Shown piece after piece: positions 18,359 to 28,029 of a stretch of DNA of 64,000 bases (position 1 is its first letter; every line of letters begins with the position of its first letter). Source of the stretch: Bilabrum cf. latius. Its lineage: Eukaryota; Bigyra: Bicosoecida; Bigyra; Bicosoecida. The notes under the pieces were generated by a model that saw only the letters and a program-made list of their open reading frames with translations, ran no database searches and was not told the DNA's origin. Made by a program: the position numbers and the translations under genes. The stretch is from NCBI GenBank assembly GCA_965178125.1, contig OZ237743.1, forward strand, positions 682,001 through 746,000, written 5' to 3'.

Positions 18359-19564
18359 TTATTTTTTCCATGAGAAAGTCCATTTGTCTTTCTTGTCTTT
18401 TTTCCAAACCACATTGTGTCGCTTATCAAATAGCCGTACCATTTTTGGTACATCCAATTCCAAATTTTTCAGGCTATTCCATTCCGGTTTAGAGTATCCT
18501 TTGTATCTAACAATGTATCCCTATTCGCCATCTCGGACACTGGGACGTGTAATGCTACTAAGTTCAAATCGCTCCGCTAATTTACTCTTGTTTTCCACCG
18601 CATTGATTTGTTGCAAATCCTCGTTGCCATACTTGGTTTTAAGTAAGCCTCCCTGGCTATCCTTAACTTGATACTGGAAAGGACTCCAAGGCTATCGTGG
18701 CTTAAACACCTCGGCAACCTGGTATAAATCCTTGGACCAATTTTCCGCACGTTTCTAGTTTTGGTTCTAGACTAATTTAATTCGTACCTGATCGCCAATC
18801 TTGAATTGCTGGGTTGCCAAATCTTGCTTGGATGCTTGTTTGATTTCAGGAGCCTCTTTCATATTTGATTGTTTCCATTCCTCAATCAATTTATCAGGTG
18901 CTTTACCCGTGGTAGTTTGTGGAGTGGAATTGTATGCTTTGAGATATAATGGCAAGTTAACATCCCAATCATTTTCGCCTGTGCTCAGTAAATCGCTTTT
19001 AATAAATCTTTTGAGCGTGCCATTGAATCTTTCAACGAGTCCATTGGTCTAAGGCTTTCCTGCAGTACTCAAAATCTGTTTAATTTTCAAGGATTTTAAA
19101 CGGGCTTTAAATTTCTTGTTGATAAACTCTGAACCGTTATCGCTCTAGATGGATTTGGGTAATTTGGGTAGTTCATCCAGCAAAAGATCTAAACTATCAA
19201 GAACAGTCTTTTCATTTTTATTTTTCATTGGCAAAGCGTATGCTTTTCGGGTATAGGCATCAATCGCAGTTAGTAACCAATTTGCTCCTCTTGCTGTTGT
19301 GCTACTACTCATATCAACTAGATCTATTTGTAGTTTGTTGAATGGTGCTTTGGATCGAGTAGATTTAATACTTTTGGCTTGGCGTGTTGGTTTTTGCATT
19401 TGATACACCTCTTGATTACTCAGCCAAGAGTAGACGGTTCGTCGTGGTAGATCTACACCGAAATCCAAAGCAAGTTTCCAAAAGCGATCCCGTCCAAGAA
19501 AACTCTTTTTATCGTAGTACAAGTGGTTGAGTATTTTTCGCTATTTATCTGTGATACTATTCAT
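18359..19564 (-). CDS. int: Retroviral-type DDE integrase with chromodomain, 401 aa
   Basis: It would insert element DNA into the chromosome. After an N-terminal helical region the rve core shows the first Asp in LQIDLVDMS, the second in QSDNGSEF and the Glu in NGLVERFNGTLKR, with 35 residues between the last two (DD35E). Two TAG codons stand exactly where this family has conserved Gln (I-Q-S-D-N-G and KPQTNG). The C-terminal 90 residues hold an SH3-like GDQVRIKL strand and a chromodomain (YIVRYKGYSKPEWNSL). This architecture is typical of Maverick/polinton and chromovirus integrases. The chromodomain suggests targeting to methylated histones. Start at 19564 from the upstream ATG; stop TAA. 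Confidence 0.9.
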
Positions 19565-19612
19565 TATATATTATCATAGATAAATTCCCACTGGTATTTT
19601 AAAAATAAATTT

Positions 19613-19665
19613 CTCTCTATATAAGTACACAGACAACTGTGATTTTGCGAATAATTCCGTATTAA
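19613..19665 (-). repeat. 3'-end repeat of the right half, copy 1
   Basis: On the minus strand TTAATACGGAATTATTCGCA, then AAAATCACAGTTGTCTGTG. It matches 26235-26285 over about 50 bases with few changes. In both places it lies directly after the stop codon of a gene and in that gene's orientation. It contains the inverted pair CACAG/CTGTG, so a transcript-end hairpin is possible. Confidence 0.65.
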
Positions 19666-19702
19666 TTTAATTGATATTAATAGGGAATTCTCAGAAATAT
19701 TT

Positions 19703-20113
19703 TTAGACATCTTGTTCTTCTCCATGAATATACCATTCCTTTCGACCATCAGCCCCAATACACGCTGGTCCATCTTCCCTATGGCGTTTTCCTTTGAACA
19801 TCCAGACTTGGGCTCCATTGGGATAAATACACGCTGGTCCATCTTTTCTATGGCGTACGTCATGCCAGTACCATATTTTAGTACCTTCTGAATCTGTGGA
19901 TGCAGGTCCGTCTTTTCTATGGCGTTTTCCTTCCTTATACCAATACTCAGAGCCATCAGGGTTGATAATAGCAGGACCATCTGCTCGGTGGCGTATTCCG
20001 TGAGACCACCATTCCTTTCTACCGTTGACAAATTCAATTGCTGGACCGCCAACTCTATGGAGTCTACCTTTATACCTCCAAATACGACATTGTTCGCCAT
20101 TAATATCTGACAT
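19703..20113 (-). CDS. Stand-alone W-Y-x-GKRHRxDGPA repeat protein, 136 aa
   Basis: The whole protein is five to six tandem repeats of about 23 residues with consensus G.+.W+..GKRHR.DGPA, MORN-like beta hairpins. It lacks the RING present in the 15860 protein with the same repeat type. Such repeats in giant viruses and phages are thought to be interaction surfaces; the partner is unknown. ATG to TAA, no TAG. It is followed by the 3'-end repeat and then the integrase gene. Confidence 0.65.
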   Translation of the reverse strand: MSDINGEQCRIWRYKGRLHRVGGPAIEFVNGRKEWWSHGIRHRADGPAIINPDGSEYWYKEGKRHRKDGPASTDSEGTKIWYWHDVRHRKDGPACIYPNGAQVWMFKGKRHREDGPACIGADGRKEWYIHGEEQDV

Positions 20114-20150
20114 ATATGATTTCTCTATATATTATTATTTTTAACATAAC

Positions 20151-21578
20151 TCATCCATTAGCACGTCTTCGACGTCTTAATCGATCTAATAGTAATTGCT
20201 CATCCTATGCTTTCTAACCTTGCTTGCCAGCACGACGTTCATTAGCATTGATTCTCCTGTGTGCTTTTGGAGCAACTGCTTTTAATCCCTTATCACCAAT
20301 TACTTTGCGTAGTGGTCCAGCTACTAAACCATCAAAAGCTAGTTTACCAACCTCTTGCAGTAAGCCTCCGCCTTTCAAATTACTTGCTTGTTTATCTTGA
20401 GCAACAGGAAACTAAGGTGTGCCTCCTTTGAGTACATTATACGCATCTCGTAAAGCTTCGCCTTGTGTGGCGTTCACGTATGCACGGCGTTTAGCACCAG
20501 CGAGTTGCATGGCACGTTTCTGGATGGAATCGGGTTTGCTGGAGTTTTTCTTGCTTGGTTGCTTAGCACCTCTGCCTTTAACCTCACCACTTGCAGAACC
20601 ACTTGCAGCACCACTTGCACCTTCACTAGAACCACTTGCACCACTAGAACCACTTGCAGAACCACTTGCGCTCTCGCTAGCACCTTGAGCAGCTGCTTTG
20701 CCTTCGGCGCTGCCTTGTTCGGCACTGGCACGTGCTTTAGCTGATACTTTAATTTTCCGTTTTGGTTTGATTGGAATCCTGGATTTTGCCCTAAGAGCTT
20801 TGGTAGATGATGCAATACTTGGTCTGTATATGCCCTAACGATTAGAGGATTCTGTTGGTGCTTTAGACTGTAGGGTGTTGCTATTTGAGAAAAAGCTTGC
20901 TCCATCAACATATTGGGTATCATCATCTGCACTATCATCATCATCATCATCTCCACCTCCATCTTTACCAACATCATCTCCGCCATCGCCGCCTTGTCCA
21001 GCACCGCTAGCCGGTCCGATACCATCATCCAGATCAATGGGATTGATAGATGATGAAGGACCACCAGTTGCACTGCTTTGTGTTCCTCGGCGTCTGAGAT
21101 CGGGATCTTGAACTTTCTTGAGTAAAGCTTGACTGGCAGATTCCATGGCTTCATCGTAGGCAACTTGGGCTAAAGCACCTATACGGTTTGGTTTTAATTT
21201 GTCAACTCGTCGATTTAGGGACTCGATGTATTTGGGATCAACAATATCGTGCATTCCAAGGGTTTCAACGATTTTGGCGGCAATATTTATCATGGAATCC
21301 ATATTTTCATCATCCTCTCGCTCTAATTGAGTCATTAAAGTACTGATTCTGGCTTTTGCCCGGCGATCATCACGCATTTCCTCCTAATTTAGGAAACCTG
21401 CTTGGCGCAACTTCTTAGTTCGCTCGGCACGTTTAAAGGCTTGTACGCGATCCTAGATATCTTGCTGTAGTTCACCGATTCGTTCCTACTCGATTCCTGC
21501 AGAACCAGCGATACTTTGTTGTAATAGTTTAAGGAGCATCAATCGCTCTTGTTCTTGTGTAGAGATATTACTACTCAT
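20151..21578 (-). CDS. Probable virion-associated low-complexity protein, 475 aa
   Basis: ATG at 21578 to TGA with several TAG codons. Residues 1-185 are helical and charged (coiled-coil-like, QQDIQDRVQAFKRAERTKK). Next comes a Gly/Asp-rich acidic run (DDDDDDSADDD), then basic segments (KSRIPIKPKRKIKVSAKAR), a Ser/Ala/Gly repeat (GSASGSSGASGSS) and an Arg-rich tail (RLRRRRRANG). I recognise no catalytic domain. The acidic-basic low-complexity layout and the position between capsid-type genes suggest a core or scaffold protein binding DNA, which is inference. Confidence 0.55.
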
Positions 21579-21620
21579 ATATACTTGGCAAGAAATAATT
21601 TCTCATGTACGTCTATATAT

Positions 21621-22631
21621 ATGAGTTTAAGTACCATGAGATAGGAAAACAGTAATCCAATAGCATATTCACTTTACGGAGATGGAAAGGTGATTTATTT
21701 CATGCCGAAAGTTTATGAAAACGTAAGCGACAGCGATTCTGAAGACTCAGAAGAAGAAACAGTAGATTAGGCTTACCTAAGGTACAAGATCGGCGAACGC
21801 AAGGCTAGAATCGTCAAGAATCAACCAAAGCACTGGGAGGAGTTACGAGATAGGGGTTTTAAAATCTACAAATTTAAAAACTAGAGTGGAAAGATCATCC
21901 CCTTGATGACTAAAGAGAGTCCTCGTTGTTGTATTTACAACTTTGGAATGTCTGGAAGTGGCAAGACGACTCTTGGAATTGAGATATTGCAAACAATGAG
22001 AAACTTAAATCCAAACTTGTAGATTGTAGTAGTAAACGGAAAACCCTAGGAATCTCGATTCAAAGAATTAGGAATGATAGAAGTCCCGATTCATGAACTG
22101 GTTGTTCCAGACGATTCAGCAAGATTATATCGAGATGCAGTAATTGAGTTTAAACATACAAAGAAAGGCATGGATCCAGAACAAAGGATTGAGGGTGAGA
22201 AAGCCTTGGATAGAATGAAAGTTGCCATGAAAAGAGGTGGTAAATATACTTTAACACCGGGATTGCACAAATTACTAGAACGTCCAAGTGTGTTGATGTT
22301 TGATGATATCGAGGGGGAACTAGAATCAAGAGCCATGTTTTTAGCCGAACACTTACTTGTTAAAGGAAGATCCCATGGAGCGAGTGTAATATGGGTTACG
22401 CACTCTCCCAGTGATTACAGAAAAACCCGTTTGTTGCATCGAGAGTGTTAGAGTTATATTATTTACAGATAGACTCCCGAGCGTGATCGCGAATTCATGC
22501 TATGTAAATACTTAAGTTTAAGCAAAAAACAGATTCATCTTTTAGAGGATTAGTTTAAATCCAGTCGATGGATCTATATAGATAAGATTAATAGATACGC
22601 GGTCACTCAAAGCAAGTGCTTCTTGTTTTAA
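21621..22631 (+). CDS. A32/FtsK-HerA-type DNA packaging ATPase, 336 aa
   Basis: It would pump genome DNA into the capsid. The frame from ATG to TAA contains many TAG codons. After a 90-residue variable N-terminus it shows Walker A FGMSGSGKTTLG near residue 115, a strand ending VVVNGKP, Walker B SVLMFDDIEGE near residue 230 and the sensor-like VIWVTHSPSDYR. This order is that of the packaging ATPases shared by polintons, virophages and nucleocytoplasmic large DNA viruses. The gene ends one base before the stop of the convergent SET gene. It is the only packaging ATPase seen in the window. Confidence 0.85.
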
Positions 22632-23006
22632 TTACTCCAATCCGACGTCTTTAAAGTACCCTTTTGGATATTTTAGTAGCAGTTCTTCGCCTTGTTTAAT
22701 ATCCCGAGTTGGCAATAGCCATCGTTGTTTGATTACGCAATTAGGTTGCATATCGGCACTCTTACCAAAGCCCACTCCATTTACAAAGTTAATAATGTGT
22801 GGTAGTTCTCTGGAACAGATCCATTTGCGGAATGGTCTACGCAAACAGCATCTAAAGTTGCCATATTTGAGTCGAATATCAGCAGTGCTCATTTCAATTC
22901 CAAAGAAATAAGCAATAGGTGTGCCTTTAGGGATGCTATGTTTAGCAAATACTCCATAACCAGCAATGGGACTTTTCTTTATTATTACTATATCATTTTG
23001 ATACAT
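22632..23006 (-). CDS. SET-domain protein lysine methyltransferase, 124 aa
   Basis: The protein is a minimal SET domain: IAGYGVFAKHSIPKGTPIAY near the N-terminus (SAM-binding GxG and strand), an INFVNG...QPNCV segment matching the N-x2-H/N-x2-C pseudoknot strand, and RDIKQGEELLLKYPKGYF with the closing GEEL...Y of the active site. The canonical NHS reads QPN here. Viral SET proteins of this size (as in chlorella virus) methylate histones; a similar role is plausible. ATG to TAA, no TAG. Convergent with and abutting the packaging ATPase. Confidence 0.7.
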   Translation of the reverse strand: MYQNDIVIIKKSPIAGYGVFAKHSIPKGTPIAYFFGIEMSTADIRLKYGNFRCCLRRPFRKWICSRELPHIINFVNGVGFGKSADMQPNCVIKQRWLLPTRDIKQGEELLLKYPKGYFKDVGLE

Positions 23007-23050
23007 ATATGAAATAGTAGTAATTTTATTTCTAGAGTATAGTTTTTAGT

Positions 23051-23680
23051 TTAGACAGCGTGTTTGAGTGATCGATAGGTAACCATAACCTCGGAGGCTA
23101 GTTGTCCAATGCTGTCGAAAGTTACGTATTCATCACCACCAAACTCAAACTGGCGAAATTGCTCTCTGGAGTGATCGAATACTTGTTTATCAGAATCACT
23201 GAGTTGTTTTCTGATTTGTTCAGAATAGCGTTTGCTTGGAATGGCAACACAGACACTTGTTCGCTTAAAGCGTTCGAGGGCTACATCTACATCACTAGTT
23301 ACGAATATTGCCTTACGATCCTTGTTGATCAACCATTCACGTTTTACATCTTCAATTGCTTGAAGCACAAACTTACGCCGGATATCGGCACTTACCCCTT
23401 TATCTTGGTGTTGTTCACCCCAAGCTAATTTTAATTGTTCGGTAGCGTTGCCAAATACTGATGCTTTGACACATTCATCAAGATCAACTAATCTAAGATT
23501 CTTGTTGCGTGATTGAAGCGTCTTGCATAGCTAACTCTTACCACATTTGCTGGGAATTAAGAGCACTAGCTTTTTACGTTGATCAAGAGGGCGTTCAAAT
23601 ACATATTTATAAAGATACCAAACGGCATGATAGCCTAAAGAAACTAATCCTGTGGCTACTACGGAAGTATTTATCTCCAT
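23051..23680 (-). CDS. P-loop NTPase with N-terminal membrane-like segment, 209 aa
   Basis: ATG at 23680 to TAA. Residues 5-28 are hydrophobic (VVATGLVSLGYHAVWYLY), possibly a membrane anchor. They are followed by VLLIPSKCGKSQL, a Walker A-like loop (P-S-K-C-G-K-S), and LVDLDECV as a possible Walker B. The rest is helical with an AIFVTSDVDVALERF strand-helix. One TAG lies just after the P-loop and is read as Gln. It could be a nucleotide kinase-like or AAA-like protein; I cannot decide. Confidence 0.6.
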
Positions 23681-23739
23681 TATACTCTAGATAAGAAAAA
23701 AAATAAGAATTGGTGGAATATTTTCTGGTTTAGAGTATA

Positions 23740-24270
23740 ATGGCAGATATACTGACCGACCCAAGAAATACCAATAACCTTTATGCCCCAAGAATGGGAG
23801 CAAAGACTTTACGCTTAAATCCAGTTTTAGGTCCAAGCGATGTATTAGTTGGCAACTCAAGTATTATATTTGAGGGCTCAATAGGAGTACCTTACATCCT
23901 TTCAGAAGCAGATGAGCTTAGATTTGGTAAAAACGCACTATCCGCTGGAATGAGATTATTGTTTAGCAATGATGGCGAGAATTGTAATATTGATCTGAAT
24001 GGCACAGTTAATTCCACTAATGCAGTTAAAGCCCATGGATCAGGCAGTTGGACTGGTGGTTCATCATTGGCAACCTAGACCTTTTCAGCCCCAGGTGTGG
24101 TTGCAGGTGATCACGTTCATATTACTACAACTACTGAACCAACAGGAGGGGCAACTGAGTTTTTGAAAGTGGTTGCAGGAACTGATGAGTTTACAGTCCA
24201 TCTATCCGGTAACGCAGCAGGTAATGAGGATTATGCTTTCAACTATTTGGTTCTTCCTTAGAGTTCTTAA
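23740..24270 (+). CDS. Fibre/virion-surface-like protein (right copy), 176 aa
   Basis: Homologue of the protein at 4985-5506: both are beta-rich and share LRFG.N..SAG, a W(T/S)GG turn, F.APG(V).D.V.ITT and VVAGTD.FT.HL.G. Two TAG codons are read as Gln, one of them inside the shared region, which keeps the alignment with the left copy. It lies among virion genes, supporting a structural role such as a short fibre. Divergent from the P-loop gene, with an AT-rich 59-base spacer. Confidence 0.6.
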
Positions 24271-24325
24271 GTTGATAATTACTGTTATTTAATTATACAA
24301 TTAACTAATAGTAACAATTTAGTTT

Positions 24326-25000
24326 TTAGTTTTGTGCTAAGTAGTATTTTTGCTCCCATTTCCATCGATCGAGAGATCCATCAGACACCGGACGGTGTTG
24401 TTTAAGATATCTATGGACTCGGGAATAAGCACGTCTCCAACTGCACATTTTACGATCCACCATTTCTTTGGCAGTCAGAGCACCTTTATCACCAAAATAG
24501 ATCCATTCACCGTTTTCCTGCTCTTGTACCATCCATCGAAATTCGGGTTTATCACTATCAACCACTTCGACTTTAAATGGTTCAGGTTCGGGTTCGGGTT
24601 CGGGTTCAGGTTCGGGATCACCGAAACCTGGAATTACAAAAGAAACCTATCGCTCTCGTTGTAATTTAGGTGGGCTTAAATCCACAACAGATGGTGGAAT
24701 GGCAGGTTTAGGTTCAGGTTTTGGAACAGGTTCGGGTTTAGGTGCAGATGGTGGAGTGGCAGGTCTAGATTCTGGTTCAGGTTCAGGTTCTGGCTCTGGT
24801 TCAGGCTCTGGTTCATCTGAATCGCTATCAGGTTCAAGAACTGGTTCTGGTTCGGGTTCTGGTTCGGGTTCAAGATCGGGTTCTATTCGTAATTCTTTAC
24901 GCATTAATTCAAGGTATTTGTCACGGGCAACTTTATCGTGAGGATAGGTTTGTTGAGCAACAGACAAAACGTGCAACCATAATTGGTTTTTGGCGTTCAT
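24326..25000 (-). CDS. Glu-Pro repeat protein, 224 aa
   Basis: ATG to TAA, TAG read as Gln near residue 118. A helical N-terminus ([19 protein letters not shown]) is followed by about 100 residues dominated by Glu-Pro dipeptides (coded by a GGTTCG/GGTTCA-type hexamer repeat) and Lys-Pro segments. The C-terminal 75 residues are folded, with [15 protein letters not shown] and a basic helical end. EP/KP repeats form stiff spacers, as in TonB and some virion proteins. The function is unknown. Confidence 0.55.
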
Positions 25001-25039
25001 ATATATTAGCTTAGATTTAATTTGCCACGTAAGATTAAG

Positions 25040-26173
25040 ATGAATTACGATAGCGTATTTAATGCTTTAGAACAGTGGAAGTTTCCTACCTTTTCAGTTG
25101 GAAAAACAAGACGTAAGATTTCAGGTGGAAAGAAAAGTATACCAACTTGTAACTTTGGATTGGTCTAGAAAATGTTTTCTAAAGATAAATCTTGGCAACC
25201 AAGTACTGTTATGGTTAAGAATCCCGAGATTCATCAAATGCTGGTGAAGTTGGGGCGCTAGATTGATCCTAATTTGCGTTTCAGCAATATAACCGTCAAC
25301 AAAAACTTTTTGTGTGCCCCTCATACAGATAGCCTAAACAAAGGTATAACCATGATTGTGGCTTTTGGAAATTACAAAGGAGGAGAGTTAGTGGTAAAAA
25401 ACTAGGATGGAACTCAATAGCAAATCGATATTAATCGGAAACCGTTTTACTTTTATGGTCACAGTTAGGAGCATTGGACAGCACCGTTCACAGGTACTAG
25501 ATACAGTTTGGTTTTTTATAATCATCATCATCATTTGGTAGAGAGACCGCAAACTACTGATAGCAAGGTGATTAAGGAATTGTTAGGAAAAAAGATGGAA
25601 TATACACAGTTTTTCAAGTAGGAGAAAGGGGAGAAGTGGTGTGATATCGGAGCAAATATTGGTGCATTTACAGCCAGATGTTAGATGCATGGAATAGCAA
25701 TCAAGAGTTATGAACCAGATGAAGGTAATTATAATATATTGGTTTAGAATTCTGTAACCCCCGATAATTGTTTTAACCAAGCGGTGGTGGCGGATAGTGA
25801 GACCCGAGAAATCCCTTTGTATCTAGCAAAATCAGAGTGGAATCATACCACCTTAAGAAAGGTGCGAGGAAGAAAACGGGTGATTGTGCCAGCCATTAGT
25901 TTTAAAAAAGCAATCGAGGGTTGTGATTGTGTTAAGATGGATATAGAGGGAGCAGAATTGCCGATCTTGGATCAATGTGATTTTAGTGGATTGAAAAAGA
26001 TGGTAGTAGCCTATCATGTTAACTATGCTCCAGATTTAGATGAGTTATTGAGGCGAATAGAGAGATTAAAGACTTTCTTTCAAAAGGTACAACATGCACG
26101 ACTACCAAAGCGAGAAGCCATGGCAAACAAGAGGGTGTTTCCAAATGAGGTCATGTTGTATTGTAGTAATTGA
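25040..26173 (+). CDS. 2-oxoglutarate/Fe(II) oxygenase fused to FkbM-type methyltransferase, 377 aa
   Basis: One frame from ATG to TGA with about ten TAG codons. Residues about 80-180 look like a 2OG-Fe(II) oxygenase: APHTDS (H-x-D), a GGELVV strand, the distal His in GHSQEHW and the Arg-Ser of GTRYSLVFY. Residues about 200-377 are a SAM methyltransferase of the FkbM type: [15 protein letters not shown] (motif I), a SYEPDE acidic strand end and [13 protein letters not shown]. Prolyl/lysyl hydroxylases and FkbM enzymes are both known in giant viruses and polinton-like viruses. Here they would act in sequence, perhaps on protein or glycan of the virion. The substrate is unknown. Confidence 0.75.
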
Positions 26174-26234
26174 ATCCTGAATCTTGAAACCTCAATCTTC
26201 AAATTAATTTATTTCTGTATTAAAACCAAGTCGA

Positions 26235-26285
26235 TTAATACGGAATTAATTGTAAAATCACACTCGTCTGTGTAAGTATCCAGAG
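26235..26285 (+). repeat. 3'-end repeat of the right half, copy 2
   Basis: TTAATACGGAATTAATTGTA, then AAAATCACACTCGTCTGTG, matching the minus-strand copy at 19613-19665. It lies 60 bases after the stop of the oxygenase-methyltransferase gene in the same orientation, and its far end touches the stop of the convergent gene at 26288. Confidence 0.65.
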
Positions 26286-26287
26286 GA

Positions 26288-26530
26288 TTATTCAATTTTC
26301 TTTTCTTTTTTCCACTGGGCAAACCACGAGTGGGAACTAGCATCTTTGGTAAAATTGCCGACGTTCTTGTATCGCTCGGGGTCCTTTTTGCGCATAACGG
26401 GGTACATTTCTTTTACAAACAGGTTATAGTTGCTGAGTTTCTATTTGGGTCTCTACTTGAGTTGTTGTTTCTTGAGTTTAACAAGTTCGTGTAGGCGTTT
26501 AAGGCTAATCTTTCGAAGATCGATATCCAT
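26288..26530 (-). CDS. Small HMG-box-like basic protein, 80 aa
   Basis: ATG to TAA with TAG codons near the middle. It is very Lys/Arg-rich. The segment KLSNYNLFVKEMYPVMRKK followed by a Lys-rich helix and WFAQWKKEKK resembles the start of HMG-box/YABBY-like DNA-binding domains of large DNA viruses. It is likely a DNA-binding or DNA-condensing protein, by composition. It is tandem with the lipase-like gene on the same strand. Confidence 0.5.
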
Positions 26531-26556
26531 ATATTATTGTAATCTATATTATTTTC

Positions 26557-27984
26557 TTATCTTAATTTCCATTGCTTTAATAAATCCATAACTTGTTTAA
26601 CGTTTGCTTTAGTTCCTTTATTGAGTAACTTGCTAACCTCTGCTTGTTGTTTACGAGTGAGTACATTGGATAAATCTTGTTTTATCCATTGAAGCGAGGT
26701 ACGCTTTGCGTTTGGAAAACGTAAGAACGCCTCTAAATGGTTGGCGGTGTGATTGATTTGTGCAAGTTTAGGATTTTCGAGTGTTTTAAGGGCAGCTCGG
26801 CGTTGTTTGAGAGTACCTTTATTGGATTGAATCACTCGTTTACTTGCTTTGTACCGCATTCCTTGTTTGCGATATTCCCGACTATCGTTTAGTAGTTGGG
26901 TTTGGATTTCCTTGGGATTGGCAAGAGGTTCGAATAGGTAAACCACAGTGATTTCTTGGTAGTATTTGCCATCAAACATGATTAAATCTAGTTTGGCAAA
27001 AGGGTCTTTGCTGATAATAGATTGTATTCTGGGTTCTAACTGTTTTAGATTTTTGACTGTGGGTTTGTAGTGTTTGCCACCTAGTTTAAGTTCCACTGGT
27101 CGAAGGGGAGAACTTTTGGAACTCAATAATTCTACTAGATGGATTAAGTGTGGTACAAACATTGGAATATCTTTTTGTGTTAGTTGTTGAAAGAAATCGT
27201 AATCACTAGCGTACAAGGAAATAACGGGATTGGTTTGCGAACCTTTAAGTTCAATCACGGATTGTTTGGAGGTATTATCTAATTCTAAAAGATTGGCAAC
27301 TTTGAGTAGTGGTTTAGCAAAGTTAAACAAGTTGAATTTGCGAATAATGGGATCAGTTTGTGCTTTACCGCCTTGAATTACAAAGTTTCCAAGACTGTGT
27401 GGATCTAGACCAGCTTTGCGATTGATGCGTTTGCTAAAAGGATTTCCAAGAGAAATAGGATCGCTACTAACGTTGTAACTTTTGGTTTTGCCTTGGGTGG
27501 CAAATCGTCGAATGGTGTTGCCAACTAAGTTTCGAGCGGTAGGGGCTGTTCCAGCATTCCAACCCACACTTTCGATTCCTAATTGCTATCCAATCTAATT
27601 GGCTAAAGCACCTCCTAATGAGTGTCCAGTAAGCACAACTTGTCCATTGCTAAGTTGTTTGATTTCCTCAACCTTTTTTTTCTCTCGTTGAAATCTATTT
27701 CCATTGGGAAGTGTGTTTTTAATGATTCGAGCATCGTCTAATAGATCCTCAGGATCGCTGACAACTGTGCCTCGAAAAGCAACAATATATTGATTTTTAT
27801 CGTTACGATAGACGGCTCGTTTGTTATCGCTTAAACTGGGAACATACATCCATTTTCCTTGTTTGGAGATTATTGTGGTTCGGGCATTGGGTGATTGATA
27901 GGCTTGCCCAGAGGCTTTGACTAGGTGTTGCAACTATCTGACTTCGTTTAAATTACGGGCTTTTTTTCGCTTTCCAGCAAACAT
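26557..27984 (-). CDS. Lipase class 3-like alpha/beta hydrolase, 475 aa
   Basis: The nucleophile elbow VVLTGHSLGGALAN lies near residue 125, after YIVAFRGTVVSDPEDLLDD, which has the oxyanion-strand form of fungal-type (class 3) lipases. A VSSDPISLGNPF segment supplies a possible acid residue. The C-terminal 300 residues are not obviously hydrolase and contain helical basic stretches. TAG codons near the N-terminus and after the GHSLGG motif are read as Gln; without this the elbow and the rest fall in separate ORFs. Lipase-like genes occur in several polinton-like viruses and may help in membrane passage. That role is inferred. Confidence 0.7.
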
Positions 27985-28029
27985 TCTATATTACATAGTG
28001 AGATATATAATTTAGAATGGATTTATTAA

